Positions 18,641-27,674 of a DNA stretch of 52,484 bases are shown here, in pieces. Source of the DNA: Novosphingobium chloroacetimidivorans (GTDB taxonomy: Bacteria; Pseudomonadota; Alphaproteobacteria; Sphingomonadales; Sphingomonadaceae); contig NZ_JACHLR010000020.1 of the NCBI RefSeq assembly GCF_014204535.1, positions 1-52,484 on the forward strand. The letters are read 5' to 3'. Position 1 is the stretch's first letter. Each line of letters opens with the position of its first letter. The position numbers and the translations under genes are program-made. Below the pieces are notes generated by a model. That model was given only the letters and a program-made list of their open reading frames with translations, did not search any database and was not told where the DNA came from.

Positions 18641-21570
18641 TCAGGTGCGCGGCGTCGCCCCGTGGGTCAGGGTGATCGCGAACAGCCGGCTGCTGGTCTG
18701 CGTGTCGACACTGCCGCCAAGACTTGCGAAGGCGTCCTCCCCCGGCGAGCGGGCGGTCCATGTCGGCCATTAGGCGCAGGAACGCCAGCATCGCCGGGTT
18801 GAACCCCGCCTTAAACCAGAACACGAACTTCTGATTGAGCCGCAGCCACTTGCGCGCGGCCTCGGCCATGTCCTCCTCGGCCTGGGCGTAGCGACGCTCG
18901 TCCCATTGCGAACCGGCCACCGCCGCGCCGACAGGGATCGCATCGTAGATCTGCGCCACCACTGTCAGCAGCCGGGCAAATGCCATGGCGCGCGGGATCA
19001 GGCGCAGGAAGGCGCTGTAGGTGTGCCCGCCCTGGCTGTGCGGCCCACCCGCCGGCACCAGGCTGGTCTTGCGCATGGCATAGGCGACCCGCCACGGGTC
19101 GGCCTCGGCCTTGAGGCTGCCGAACTTGCGCCGGGCCTCGCGGCAATCGGCGTCGAGATCGACGGCCTCGAGCCCGCCGCTCGCCATCAGTGCCTTGCCA
19201 ACGTGGGCGAACAGCTCGAACTCGCGCGTCTCTGCCTGGCGGCCGAGCGCAACCATGCGCGCGACCGCCAGCCCGGTGAGCGCCATGCGCACGTCGATCC
19301 GGCCCTTCACCCGCTTGCCCGCCGGCAGCGCGGTGCGCCAGGCCTGGTACGTCTCCAGCGCCTGGTCGACGCGCGCCTGCTTCACCAGCCGCTGCTGCGC
19401 CAGGTTGCCGAGGAAGCCGGAGACCTCTTCCGGCTCGAGCTTGCTGTCGGTGTGATCGAACGCGAGCGTCACGCTCATGCGCCGCTCGCCGATGTCGGCG
19501 TTGTGCAGAGCCAGGTCCCAGGCGCTGACGAAGCTGGCGCCCGGCCCTCGTCGAAGCCGTCGACTTCGCGCGAGGCAGAGCCTTGCGCGGTGACTGCCAC
19601 GTCGCCGCCGGCGGAAAGGGTGATCGAGGCCTTGCCCTCGACGATCGAGCGGATCGAGACCGCCATCCTCAGCACCACGACCTCGAGCGAGAAGCCATGG
19701 TGCCGGCCGGCGGAACGCGCCAGGCTGGAGGCGGGATCGAGGCGCAGCCCCGCCGGGGCACGCGCGGGATCGGCCAGCACGCGCTGGAACGGCTCCAGCC
19801 GTCCTGTCACGAGCGCGCGCCACAGCGCCTGGCAGTCCGCGCCCGCATCGGTGACCGTGCCGGCAAGCTCGTATTGCGAGCCCGAGCGCACGCCCCCGCT
19901 CCAGGCGAACCGCGCCTGCAGCTTAGGGTCCTTGCCTTCGGCGGTGCGGGCGAGCATTTCGCGCGAGAAGGCATCCAAGCGTTCGACCAGTGCGCGCAGG
20001 CCGGCGAGCCGCTCGTCGAGCGCCTGCGGCCGAAGACACCTCGATGCCGACCGCCTTGAGCGCCTGCGCCACGTCCTCGGTGCGCCCGACCTCCTGCAGC
20101 ACCGCTTCGAACTGCGCCTGAGCGCCCAGGACCGCCTGCTCGATGCGGCTCAGCAGGTCCGTCGCGATGTTTGGCGCGCCCAGGCCCGGGAAAACGCCGG
20201 CCAGCCGCTCGCCGATCGCCTGTGCCCAGGCCCTGGCATCGGAGAGGATGCCGCCCGCGTTATCGGCGGCGAAGTCGGCGATGCGGGTGCGCAGCAGCGT
20301 TGCAAGCGCGAGTTCGGTCTGCTGTCCGGTGCCGAGCAGCAGGCCCGCATCCTGCAGGATCGCCGCCTTGAGCTGCGGTTCGCCGATGATCGAGGAGACC
20401 GCCTCGTCCAGCAGCGCGGGCGCGTGCTCCGCCAGCCAGGTGCCGAGCTGAGGAACGGGCGCACCTTGACGAGCACGCCCTGCGCCAGCCGTCGGCCTGC
20501 GGGAGCGCATCGTGCACCTTGCGCGCAAGGCCGGAGTAGTCGGCATGAATGTCGAGCCCCACCGACCAGTCGCGATCGCGCGAGGCAGTGCGGCTCAGCA
20601 CGAAGGCGAGCCCGTCCTCGCTCTTGCGCAGCGACAGCAGCCAGCGCGCGCTGCGCTTGAACTGCACGTCGGCGACGAGGCCGGCATCGAGCGTGGCAAG
20701 CCCGCTGATGTCGGCGGACGTGCCCAGCGTGGCGCCGAGCCCGGCTGACACCGCGTCCTCGCCGACGAGCAGGAGCCCTTCCAACCCGGCACCCTCGACT
20801 GCCCGCCCGATCGCTACGAGGTCGAGCGGATCGGGCACGCCAGCCAGCGCCGGCAGCAGCGCCTCGGCGAAGGCGCGGTCCGGATCCTCGGGGCGGAAGA
20901 ACAGGTCGAGGCGGGTGGTGGCGTTGGCCGAGATGTCGGCCTGCCCTTTGCCCACCTTGCCGAACGGGAGGGCGACGCCAGCGCTCGCCGTGGCGGTGCC
21001 GTCCGCGCCGATGCGCAGCAGGCCGGGCGCGACCGCGTCACCGCGAAATGGTCAAACGGCGCCCGCCTCACACTCCAGCTCCGCCGCGGCGCCGATGGCG
21101 AACGACAGGGTGGCCTTTCCCAGCACCGGCGCCGCGTCTTCCGCCAGCTTTGACAGCGGGGAACTAACGAGGCCCGGATTGTCGCCATCGTCCAGACCGG
21201 CGCCGCCTGCGGGCGTCGCGCCGTAGCTTTCGAGGAAGGCGCTGGCGGGCTGCAGCAGCTTGGCCCACGGCGCGTCCGGGCTTGCCAGCTCGCCGCCGAG
21301 GTCCGCCAGCTTTGCGTGCAGTTCGTCGAGGCCAAGTGTTGCGAAGACCTGGCCGATCGCCGGACCGCCGACGTGGGTTGCAAGGTAGCCCGCCAGCAGC
21401 CCCGGACTGTCCACCGGGGCGCCTGCTGCCAGCTTGGCCACCTCGGCACCGATCGCGCGCCAGTGCTGCACGAAGGCCGTGAGGGCCTCGAGCTGGGGCA
21501 CGAGCGCGGTGAGATCGCCCAGGCCATGGTCGATGGTGATCCAGTTCAGCAACGTCACGGTTTGGATCAT
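18641..21570 (-). pseudogene. Large unknown protein (~970 aa) with five frame changes
   Basis: It starts at the ATG at 21570 behind a strong AGGAGG site, 25 bases after the patatin stop. Coding character then runs continuously to the stop at 18641 but changes frame near 21050, 20470, 20030, 19545 and 18755. Pieces include DNPGLVSSPLSKLAED, RLDLFFRPEDPDRAF, LDIHADYSGLARK, AILQDAGLLLG, MAVSIRSIVEGKASI, and HTDSKLEPEEVSGFLGNL, ending FAITLTHGATPRT. The protein would be beta-rich with helical segments. No family is recognised and no signal peptide or membrane span is clear. Intact genes on both sides argue that either this gene alone is decaying or local indel errors are present. Placement suggests it works with the patatin. 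Confidence 0.65.
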
Positions 21571-21595
21571 GCCGGCACCTCCTCTCTCTACGGAT

Positions 21596-22765
21596 TCAGG
21601 CGGCGAATGTCGCGAAGTCGAAGTGCTCCTTGCGCAGCTTGGTCTCGCCCACGGCGCGGCCGATGCGCAGCAGGTCGTCGATCGCCTTGACCGAATCGAG
21701 CTGCTGCACGCTGGGTGGGTCGATCTCCACGAAGCCGAGCGACAGCAGGCCGCCCGCGGTGAGATCGGCGTTGTAGCGGGCGTAGCGGAACAGCTTGTCC
21801 GCCATCGGCCCTTTGGCACCGATCATGGTGTCGAGAGAGCGATCGATGCGATCGCCCGCCACACATTCGCCGAAGACGCGGCACAGCGTATCCTGCTCGT
21901 TGAGCGCGCCCAGCATCAGCACCGAGGCGATGCCCTTGGCATTGAACAGCAGGTGCATGTCGGGGGCGCTGAGCCCCTGGTTCTCGCCGCTGACGGTGCC
22001 GGTGCCGACCGACATCAGCAGCAGCTTGTCGGTGCCGACAGCCCAGGGCCGCACCTGCGCCGGATCGGCGGCGCGCCAATAGCGATCGAGCGTCATCATC
22101 AGGAAGAGCTGGAAGGCGGGGTTGTTGTACATGGTGACGCCGCCGTCCACGAACAGGAACTTGCGGGCGCCAAGCGGGATTTCCTCGGGCGGAAAGTACA
22201 CGGGCGCGGCGGTGCTGGCGCGGATCAGGCGCCAGAGCGGCAGGCGCAGGTTGCAGTCGGGATGGGCTGGCTGGTTGTAGTGCTCGAATGGATTGTTGGT
22301 GATCTGCCAGGGAGAATCGGTGGTGGCGTTGCGCATCACCATCATCAGCACTGTGCGCAGCTCCTGCGAACCAAGCCGCAGATCGCCGAAGGCATCAGCC
22401 TGACGCAGCTTTTGCGCGAGCGCCTTTTTCTCGTACTTGTACCAGACACGCCGAACCAGCGAGGACTTGCGGAACATCTCCTTGCCGCTCTCGACGTAGA
22501 AGGCGATCAGCGACTGCACGGTCATGCCCTTGGCGAGGCCCGCTGCGACGATCGCGCCGGTGCTGGTGCCGGCGATCGCGTCGAAGTAGTCGGCCAGCAC
22601 CAGGTCGGGCCGGCCGCTCTCCTCGCGCAGGATCACCTCCATCCGCTCAAGCACGCCGAGAGCAAGGACGCCGCGGATGCCGCCCCCATCGATAGTGAGC
22701 ATCTTCTTGGGCCCGGGCGCGGTGACACGGGCGCACAGGGCGGTTTGCTGCAGGTCGTCCGTCAT
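21596..22765 (-). CDS. Patatin-like phospholipase, 389 aa
   Basis: Intact patatin family lipid acyl hydrolase: oxyanion loop GGGIRG (residues 27-32), nucleophile elbow GTSTG with Ser68, and the catalytic-dyad Asp207 in VDGG. The rest matches the type that continues with a MSVGTGT motif (also present in the remnant at 9.5 kb). Patatins cleave membrane phospholipids and are common effectors in phage-defence systems such as CBASS. Here no cyclase is seen; the conflict context is the TIR/MoxR operon 4.5 kb away on the same strand. Transcription would continue into the unknown gene 25 bases downstream. No signal peptide, so cytosolic. Confidence 0.92.
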   Translation of the reverse strand: MTDDLQQTALCARVTAPGPKKMLTIDGGGIRGVLALGVLERMEVILREESGRPDLVLADYFDAIAGTSTGAIVAAGLAKGMTVQSLIAFYVESGKEMFRKSSLVRRVWYKYEKKALAQKLRQADAFGDLRLGSQELRTVLMMVMRNATTDSPWQITNNPFEHYNQPAHPDCNLRLPLWRLIRASTAAPVYFPPEEIPLGARKFLFVDGGVTMYNNPAFQLFLMMTLDRYWRAADPAQVRPWAVGTDKLLLMSVGTGTVSGENQGLSAPDMHLLFNAKGIASVLMLGALNEQDTLCRVFGECVAGDRIDRSLDTMIGAKGPMADKLFRYARYNADLTAGGLLSLGFVEIDPPSVQQLDSVKAIDDLLRIGRAVGETKLRKEHFDFATFAA

Positions 22766-23084
22766 GCCGCCGACCTAAGGGAGGCAGCGGGCTTGCGCCG
22801 GGCGAAATCAAGATCGAGCGCGTGGTCGGACATGGAACGAAGCGAAACCCCCTTTCGCCTGCACCACCTTTAGGATCGATACCGCGGCGCACAGGCGCTG
22901 TTGGTCGTGACGGTCCAAGTGGTGAGCCGCCGCAAAGCTGACCCGAATACGGCATCGGGTCAAGCTACTTAGGGCCTTGCCGTCAGGCATATCGGCATAC
23001 GTCATCAGCGCCGGGGCGTGCCGCTCCCGCTGCCTCGGACGGAATGCTCACGGTGTTCCGAAACTGCGGGTTCAAGCGGGCAGA

Positions 23085-23303
23085 ATGGTTGATCAAGTAG
23101 GCAAAGACAGATTTCTGAAAGCGTTGACGCAGCTTGGCGGATCTGCCGGCAAAATGCGTCGGTGCGAAACTTGTCAGTGGGAAGAAGAAATCTACGTCAG
23201 CATCAAGGAGGCGCTCGTTAATTTAGGCGCAATCCTGACCGGCCGTGGTCGTGGCGGTTCCGTATTGTTGGCGTCCGGTGGGACCGGTTCATTCCTACGA
23301 TGA
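23085..23303 (+). CDS. Small winged-helix-like protein, 72 aa
   Basis: Predicted MVDQVGKDRFLKALTQL followed by GGSAG, a helix with WEEEIYVSIKEALV, and GRGRGGSVLL. The helix-helix-GRGRGGS pattern is that of small winged-helix domains often appended to restriction or methyltransferase-type proteins; here it stands alone. The Cys pair (RRCETCQW) may be a substitution relative to the family. The ATG at 23085 fits the domain boundary better than the longer frame from 22977. It may be a remnant of a larger defence protein or an autonomous DNA-binding regulator. Confidence 0.5.
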   Translation: MVDQVGKDRFLKALTQLGGSAGKMRRCETCQWEEEIYVSIKEALVNLGAILTGRGRGGSVLLASGGTGSFLR

Positions 23304-23822
23304 CATCGGGCCGGCGGAAGGTGCACTGACGAGACCGTCCCCCGATCTGTGCGTGCGGTCGACGGTCAACTAGCGCATTCAATGATAACCAGTCATGGCT
23401 GGGGGCACCTTCCATCGAAGTCGGATCAGAAGGCAAGGAAGGCACAGCATCGGTCACAGCCTCCCGACCTAACTCGTTGAATGATCGGCAGGTCACAGGC
23501 GTGCGCGAAATCAGCCTGAACGCCGAAATTAGAGCGCGTTGCAGCCAAGCGGCTCCGCACTAAGAGAATGGCCCGTTCTGGCGAAAGCTGCCGGCGAGGT
23601 TAACGTGCCAAATGTCTCGAATTGGTCGGCAGCTGCTGCCCTGCCCTTCTCCGGCGGTGACCCAGTTGTCGTCATTCAGCACCCTTGGTGAGGCTCCCAA
23701 ATTTGGACACTTGTTCATGTGAGTGTCTCGCCTGATCCGGGAAGACCGGGCGAGCCTTAGCGACCAGCATGACCAGTGCTCTAGGTTCGTGTGAGAAGCG
23801 ATGTCGCTGCGCGCGAGGGTGG
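23304..23822. other. Gene-free stretch, probable IS end near the truncated SDR
   Basis: No credible gene. Around 23690-23760 the sequence resembles an insertion-sequence terminus (AATTTGGACACTTG followed by an imperfect repeat), and the SDR gene to the right loses its 3' part at about 23823. This is consistent with a past insertion or deletion there. The assignment is weak. Confidence 0.35.
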
Positions 23823-24212
23823 CTAAGCCGCGAAGCCGCCACCGTCCGGCATGCTGCGCGCAGCTTCGACGGCAGCGTGGTAAGGCGCGCGCACGTTGAT
23901 ATCGATCATTCGGTCGATCTGGTCGGCATCCAGCTCCAGCGGGTTGCCGAGCACCAGGGCGCCGGCGTTGACGACCAGGATGTCGATCGGGCCGGCTCCT
24001 GCCACCAGCGCGATCACGGCGTTGCGGTCGGCAGCATCCGAGCGGACGGCCGCGGCACCGGTCTGGTCGGCGAGGACAGAAGCGGCATCGGGCGATCCCG
24101 CGTAGGAGAAGGTCACCGCGGCACCGTCAGCTGCCAGGCGGCGCACGATGGCAGCACCTATGCCGCGGCTACCGCCGATGACGAGGGCGTTCTTGCCTGA
24201 GAAGTCGGTCAT
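23823..24212 (-). pseudogene. SDR-family oxidoreductase, C-terminally truncated
   Basis: The Rossmann start is intact: GGSRGIGAAI glycine-rich NAD(P) motif and VVNAGAL, the NAG motif. The reading frame ends after 129 codons at MPDGGGFAA, before the catalytic Ser and YxxxK that should follow in a ~240-residue SDR. Homology stops abruptly, so the 3' half is deleted. The ATG overlaps the cupin stop by 4 bp, marking it as third gene of the hydrolase-cupin-SDR operon. Without the active site it should be inactive. Confidence 0.85.
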
Positions 24213-24700
24213 TTCCGATGGTCCCCTTGCTCGGTGTAGTGGGTGTCGGACGGGCCCAGGCCCGTGATGTGAACGGTCGCGCCTTCAGGGCCCGTCCAGG
24301 CGAAATGCGGCTCGCGAGCCGGTTCGGTGTAGTAACTGCCGATCGGCAACGGCACCGACTTGTCCTGCGCGGCCGCCGTGCCGTAGCCGAAGTGCCAGAC
24401 CCCGGCCACCACCACGGCGGAGCGTGCGTCCTTGTGCGTGTGTGCGGCAATACGGACGTTTGGAGGGACGCGGATCGAGATGGTGTACGGCCCGGCCTTG
24501 GTCGGGTCGCCCGAGAGCACGCGCGTTTCGATTTGCCGCAATCCGGAGGTCCCTGCGCCAGCGGCGACCACCGGCAGGCTGTCGATCGCGGCTGGCGTCA
24601 GGCGCTCCTGACGGTCCTGAGCAGTTGCGCCATTCGCCAGGCCGACGGCCGTCGATGCCGCCAGCGCTGCGATCGTGACACGATACCTGTGCGCGATCAC
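24209..24700 (-). CDS. Secreted cupin-domain protein, 163 aa
   Basis: The GTG start at 24700 overlaps the hydrolase stop (GTGA). A signal peptide (cleaved near ATAQ, about residue 28) precedes a cupin: AAHTHKDARSAVV carries the metal-binding His residues of motif 1 and AREPHFAWTG the His of motif 2. Small cupins of this type act as isomerases, dioxygenase-like enzymes or binding proteins; the substrate is unknown. It lies between the alpha/beta hydrolase and the truncated SDR, all with 4-bp overlaps, so it is probably part of a periplasmic/cytosolic detoxification or catabolic operon controlled by the divergent LysR gene. Confidence 0.85.
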   Translation of the reverse strand: MIAHRYRVTIAALAASTAVGLANGATAQDRQERLTPAAIDSLPVVAAGAGTSGLRQIETRVLSGDPTKAGPYTISIRVPPNVRIAAHTHKDARSAVVVAGVWHFGYGTAAAQDKSVPLPIGSYYTEPAREPHFAWTGPEGATVHITGLGPSDTHYTEQGDHRK

Positions 24701-25623
24701 CGGCGTGCATCCAGGAAGCGGCGCACCGCGGCAATGGTAGCGGTCGGCTGCTCCTCCATCAGCCAGTGTCCGGCATCGGGGATCGTCGCCTCCGTCACGT
24801 CGTCGGCGGCAAAGCGCATCACCGTCGCCATCATCGGCCCGAACGACTTCGCGCCGCCGATCGCCAGCACCGGCATCGTCAGCTTGCCCGCAGCGACGAA
24901 CTGCCGGTCATCGGCCGCATCCTGGTCGAAGGCCGCGAACTGCGCAAAGCCCGCATGCATCGCCCCTGGCTGTGCATAAAGCGTGGCATAGTGCACTCGC
25001 GATGCCTCGCTGAAGCGCTCGGGCCTGGCGGAGAATTCGTTCCAGAACCGGTCGAGGTAGATGCGCTCGCGGCCCGCGACCAGGCGCTCCATGTCCGGGC
25101 CGCCGAAGCGGAAGTGCCAGAGCAAGGGGTTCTTCAGGATCTCGTCCCAGGGGCCGACACCCGGCAACGGTGCGTCCATGAGCACGAAGCGCGTCACGCG
25201 CGCGCGGTTCTGCGCGGCAAAGGCATAGCCCACCATGTTGCCGATATCGTGCGTGACCAGATCGACCTTGCCGACCTTCAGCACATCCAGGAGTCCCGCG
25301 ATGTCCTGCCCCTGCGTCTTCTTGTCGTAGCCCGCAGGCGGCTTTGCGGACAGGCCCATGCCGCGTAGATCCGGTACGATCACTAGGTGATCGCGTGCGA
25401 GATCGGCGGCGAGCGGCGCCCACATGTCCCCGGTCTCACCATAGCCGTGCAGCAGGACGACGGCGGGACCTTTGCCGCCGACGCGGGTGTGGATGGTGGT
25501 GCCGTTGGTGCCGATCTCCTGCGTGCTGAAGCCGGCAGGAAAGCTTCCCACTTCCGCGGCAGCGGAGCCGGCGGTCACGATGGCGGAAAGCGCGAGTACG
25601 CTGGCGAGAATGCGAGTGATCAT
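24697..25623 (-). CDS. Exported alpha/beta hydrolase (epoxide hydrolase/dehalogenase-like), 308 aa
   Basis: The ATG at 25623 follows AAGGAG at good spacing. A signal peptide (about 22 residues, GSAAAE) is followed by an alpha/beta fold: LLHGYGETGDMW oxyanion region, DLRGMGLS, nucleophile elbow THDIGN with Asp rather than Ser as in epoxide hydrolases and haloalkane/fluoroacetate dehalogenases, and DAGHW with the catalytic His. The Asp nucleophile argues against a simple esterase. First gene of the three-gene operon, divergent from the LysR gene (113 bases between starts), which would normally control it. The substrate is unknown. Confidence 0.88.
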   Translation of the reverse strand: MITRILASVLALSAIVTAGSAAAEVGSFPAGFSTQEIGTNGTTIHTRVGGKGPAVVLLHGYGETGDMWAPLAADLARDHLVIVPDLRGMGLSAKPPAGYDKKTQGQDIAGLLDVLKVGKVDLVTHDIGNMVGYAFAAQNRARVTRFVLMDAPLPGVGPWDEILKNPLLWHFRFGGPDMERLVAGRERIYLDRFWNEFSARPERFSEASRVHYATLYAQPGAMHAGFAQFAAFDQDAADDRQFVAAGKLTMPVLAIGGAKSFGPMMATVMRFAADDVTEATIPDAGHWLMEEQPTATIAAVRRFLDARR

Positions 25624-25736
25624 GACCGTTCTCCTTGCTTGCGCTCCCCTCGCGCAGCCTCGACGCCAAGATGATTTACAGCCATCGTGCGCACTAGCCG
25701 CCAAATGCCGGAACCGCCTTTCGGGAGTGCCGAACA

Positions 25737-26636
25737 ATGATGAAGCTCGACGGCGTGGCGGCGTTTGTCACGGTGGCCGAAGCCGGGTCGATCAGCGAAG
25801 CGGCGCGCCGTCTGGGCATGGCCAAGTCGGTGGTGCTGTCAGTCTAACGCGTGGCGCAGCTCGAGCGCTTGCTGGGCGCAAGCCTGATGCAGCGCACGAC
25901 GCGCAAGTTGACGCTGACCGTGGAAGGCGAACTGTTCCTCGAACGCGGGCGCAGGATCCTGGGCGAGGCGGCAGAGGCGCGTGCCGAGATCGCCGAGCGC
26001 CGTGGATCGCTGTCCGGTCCACTGCGCGTGGCGGGACCGATCGGGTTCGGCACTCTCCACCTTGGCCGCATGCTGAGCGCCTTCCTCAAGGCGCATCCTG
26101 GCATCGAACTCACCGTCGATCTCGACGACAGGTTCATCGACGTCGCGGCGGTCGGCTACGACGCGGTCATCCGCCACGGTCCCGTCGAGGACTCCCGCCT
26201 GATCGCCAAGCCGCTTACGTCCAGTCGCCGCCTACTCGTGGCAGCGCCATCGTACCTGGAGGAACATGGGACGCCATCATCGTTGGCGAAACTGAGCGGC
26301 GCATGTGCCATCCTCTATTCGAACCGAGCGGCCGACTGGCGCTTCTGGTCGAGCAATGGGGAGACGATCCTGCGCCCCCGCGCCTGCCTGCGCGTCAACA
26401 ACGGCATCATGATGCGAGAAGCCGCGCTGGCGGGTCTTGGGATCGCCCTGCTGCCGACCTTCTTCATCCACGCGGAGCTGGCGAGCGGCACCTTGCGCGT
26501 CGTCGACGTAGGTGCCGAGGCCGAAGGCGCGCAGTTGTTCGTAGCCTATCCGAGCAATCGCAGCACGTCTGCCAAAGTCACCGCGCTGGTCGCCTCGCTG
26601 AAGCAGGCCATCGGATCGCCGCCCTACTGGGACTGA
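25737..26636 (+). pseudogene. LysR-family regulator with in-frame stop in the HTH (copy 2)
   Basis: It opens MMKLDGVAAFVTVAEAGS and continues EAARRLGMAKSVV, a normal LysR HTH. Then CTGTCAGTCTAA replaces the expected AGCGAG, putting a TAA (25845-25847) inside the recognition helix. The same frame resumes with RVAQLERL and encodes the full effector-binding domain to GSPPYWD. A GTG at 25851 could restart translation without the HTH. Both LysR copies in the window are damaged at the same codons. Intact, it would control the divergent hydrolase-cupin-SDR operon. Family certain; read-through or an error cannot be excluded. Confidence 0.85.
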
Positions 26637-26668
26637 TGCCCTGGTGGGCAAGCGAAGGATGTCCTGCC

Positions 26669-26971
26669 CTACACGTAGCGCGGTATCGGTCCGAGCTGGC
26701 GCGTCTGGTCGGGGAGGTCGACGACGACCTCGTCGACGTAGCACCATCCCCAGCCTTCCGGAGGGTCGTAGCCTTCGATCATAGGATGGGCGGTGGCGCG
26801 GAAATGCGCCGTCGCGTGACGATGGGGAGAGTCGTCGCAGCAACCGACATGACCGCACGTCCGGCACAACCGGAGGTGCACCCATGGACTGCCCAACGCC
26901 AGGCACTCCTCACATCCCCTGGCGCTCGGCGTGACTTGCCTGATCGTCGATGTATGGCTGCAATCGGTCAT
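26669..26971 (-). CDS. UBP-type zinc-finger protein, 100 aa
   Basis: Small protein made of one UBP-type zinc finger: CEECLALGS, LRLCRTCGHVGCCDDS, HRHATAHF and HPM supply the Cys/His ligands, and WGWCYVDE ends the domain. In eukaryotes this fold binds the ubiquitin C-terminus; stand-alone bacterial versions have unknown roles. The ATG at 26971 overlaps the stop of the oxidoreductase fragment by 4 bp, so it was its co-transcribed partner, a pairing seen commonly in these bacteria. It converges with the LysR gene; a relic of the same pair lies at 3.1 kb. Confidence 0.85.
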   Translation of the reverse strand: MTDCSHTSTIRQVTPSARGCEECLALGSPWVHLRLCRTCGHVGCCDDSPHRHATAHFRATAHPMIEGYDPPEGWGWCYVDEVVVDLPDQTRQLGPIPRYV

Positions 26972-27674
26972 GCTTGCACTTCCGGTGGCGGTTTCAAGCC
27001 GAGCAGGACAGTGGGGATCAGCTCCGAAACCGTCGGGTGGATGGGGACCGCCCAGCGCAGCGTCTCGATCGGCTGGTCAGCGTTCATCATGTCGAGGATG
27101 CCATGGATCGCCTCGTCGCCGCTTGTGCCCAGGATCGCCGCACCGAGGATGCGCTGCGTTTCGGCGTCGGCGACGATCTTCATGAAGCCCTTGGTCTCGC
27201 CTTTCTCCACCGCGCGGCCGACGCGAGTCATCGGCCGCTTGGAGACTAGGAGCGACCGACCGCTCTTGCGCGCCTCGCTCTCGCTCAGGCCCACCCGGCC
27301 GAGCGGCGGATCGGTGTAGAGCGCGTAGCCCACCATCCTCTGGCTCACTCTGCGATCCTCGCCATCGAGCAGGTTCGCAGCGACGATCTCAAAGTCGTTA
27401 TACGCCGTGTGCGTGAAGGCGCCGCGGCCATTGCAGTCGCCCAGTGCCCAGATGCCGGGAACATTGGTCTGCAGCTTGTCGTCGACTTTATATAGCCGCG
27501 CGCATCGGTCGCGATCGCGGCGACTTCCAACCCGAGGTCATCGGTGTTCAGCTGGCGTCCGACCGCGAGGAGCACGTGGCTGCCCGTTAGCGTCGGCTCG
27601 CCCGAGCTGCAGTCGACCGAGACCTCCAGGCCCTGCGGATCGCGCGAAAAGCCGATGCAGTTGGCGCCGGTGCG
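26968..27674 (-). pseudogene. Flavin disulfide oxidoreductase (mercuric-reductase-like), C-terminal half
   Basis: The NAD-binding domain end (GSHVLLAVGRQLNTDDLGLE) and the dimerisation domain (GYALYTDPPLGRVGLSE ... GDEAIHGILDMM ... IHPTVSELIPT) are present in two frames, with a shift near 27490. The FAD-binding domain and redox-active Cys pair are missing: at about 27672 the sequence passes directly into an IS3 transposase, and an open frame runs across the junction. The family normally has about 450 residues; about 235 are left. It is coupled to the zinc-finger gene downstream. Non-functional as a reductase. Confidence 0.85.

Noticed and set aside
18906..20660. 584-codon plus-strand frame opposite the frameshifted 2.9-kb gene
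   Set aside because: No recognisable domain and shadow-like composition. It is long because of GC content, although the opposite strand's own breaks keep some doubt.
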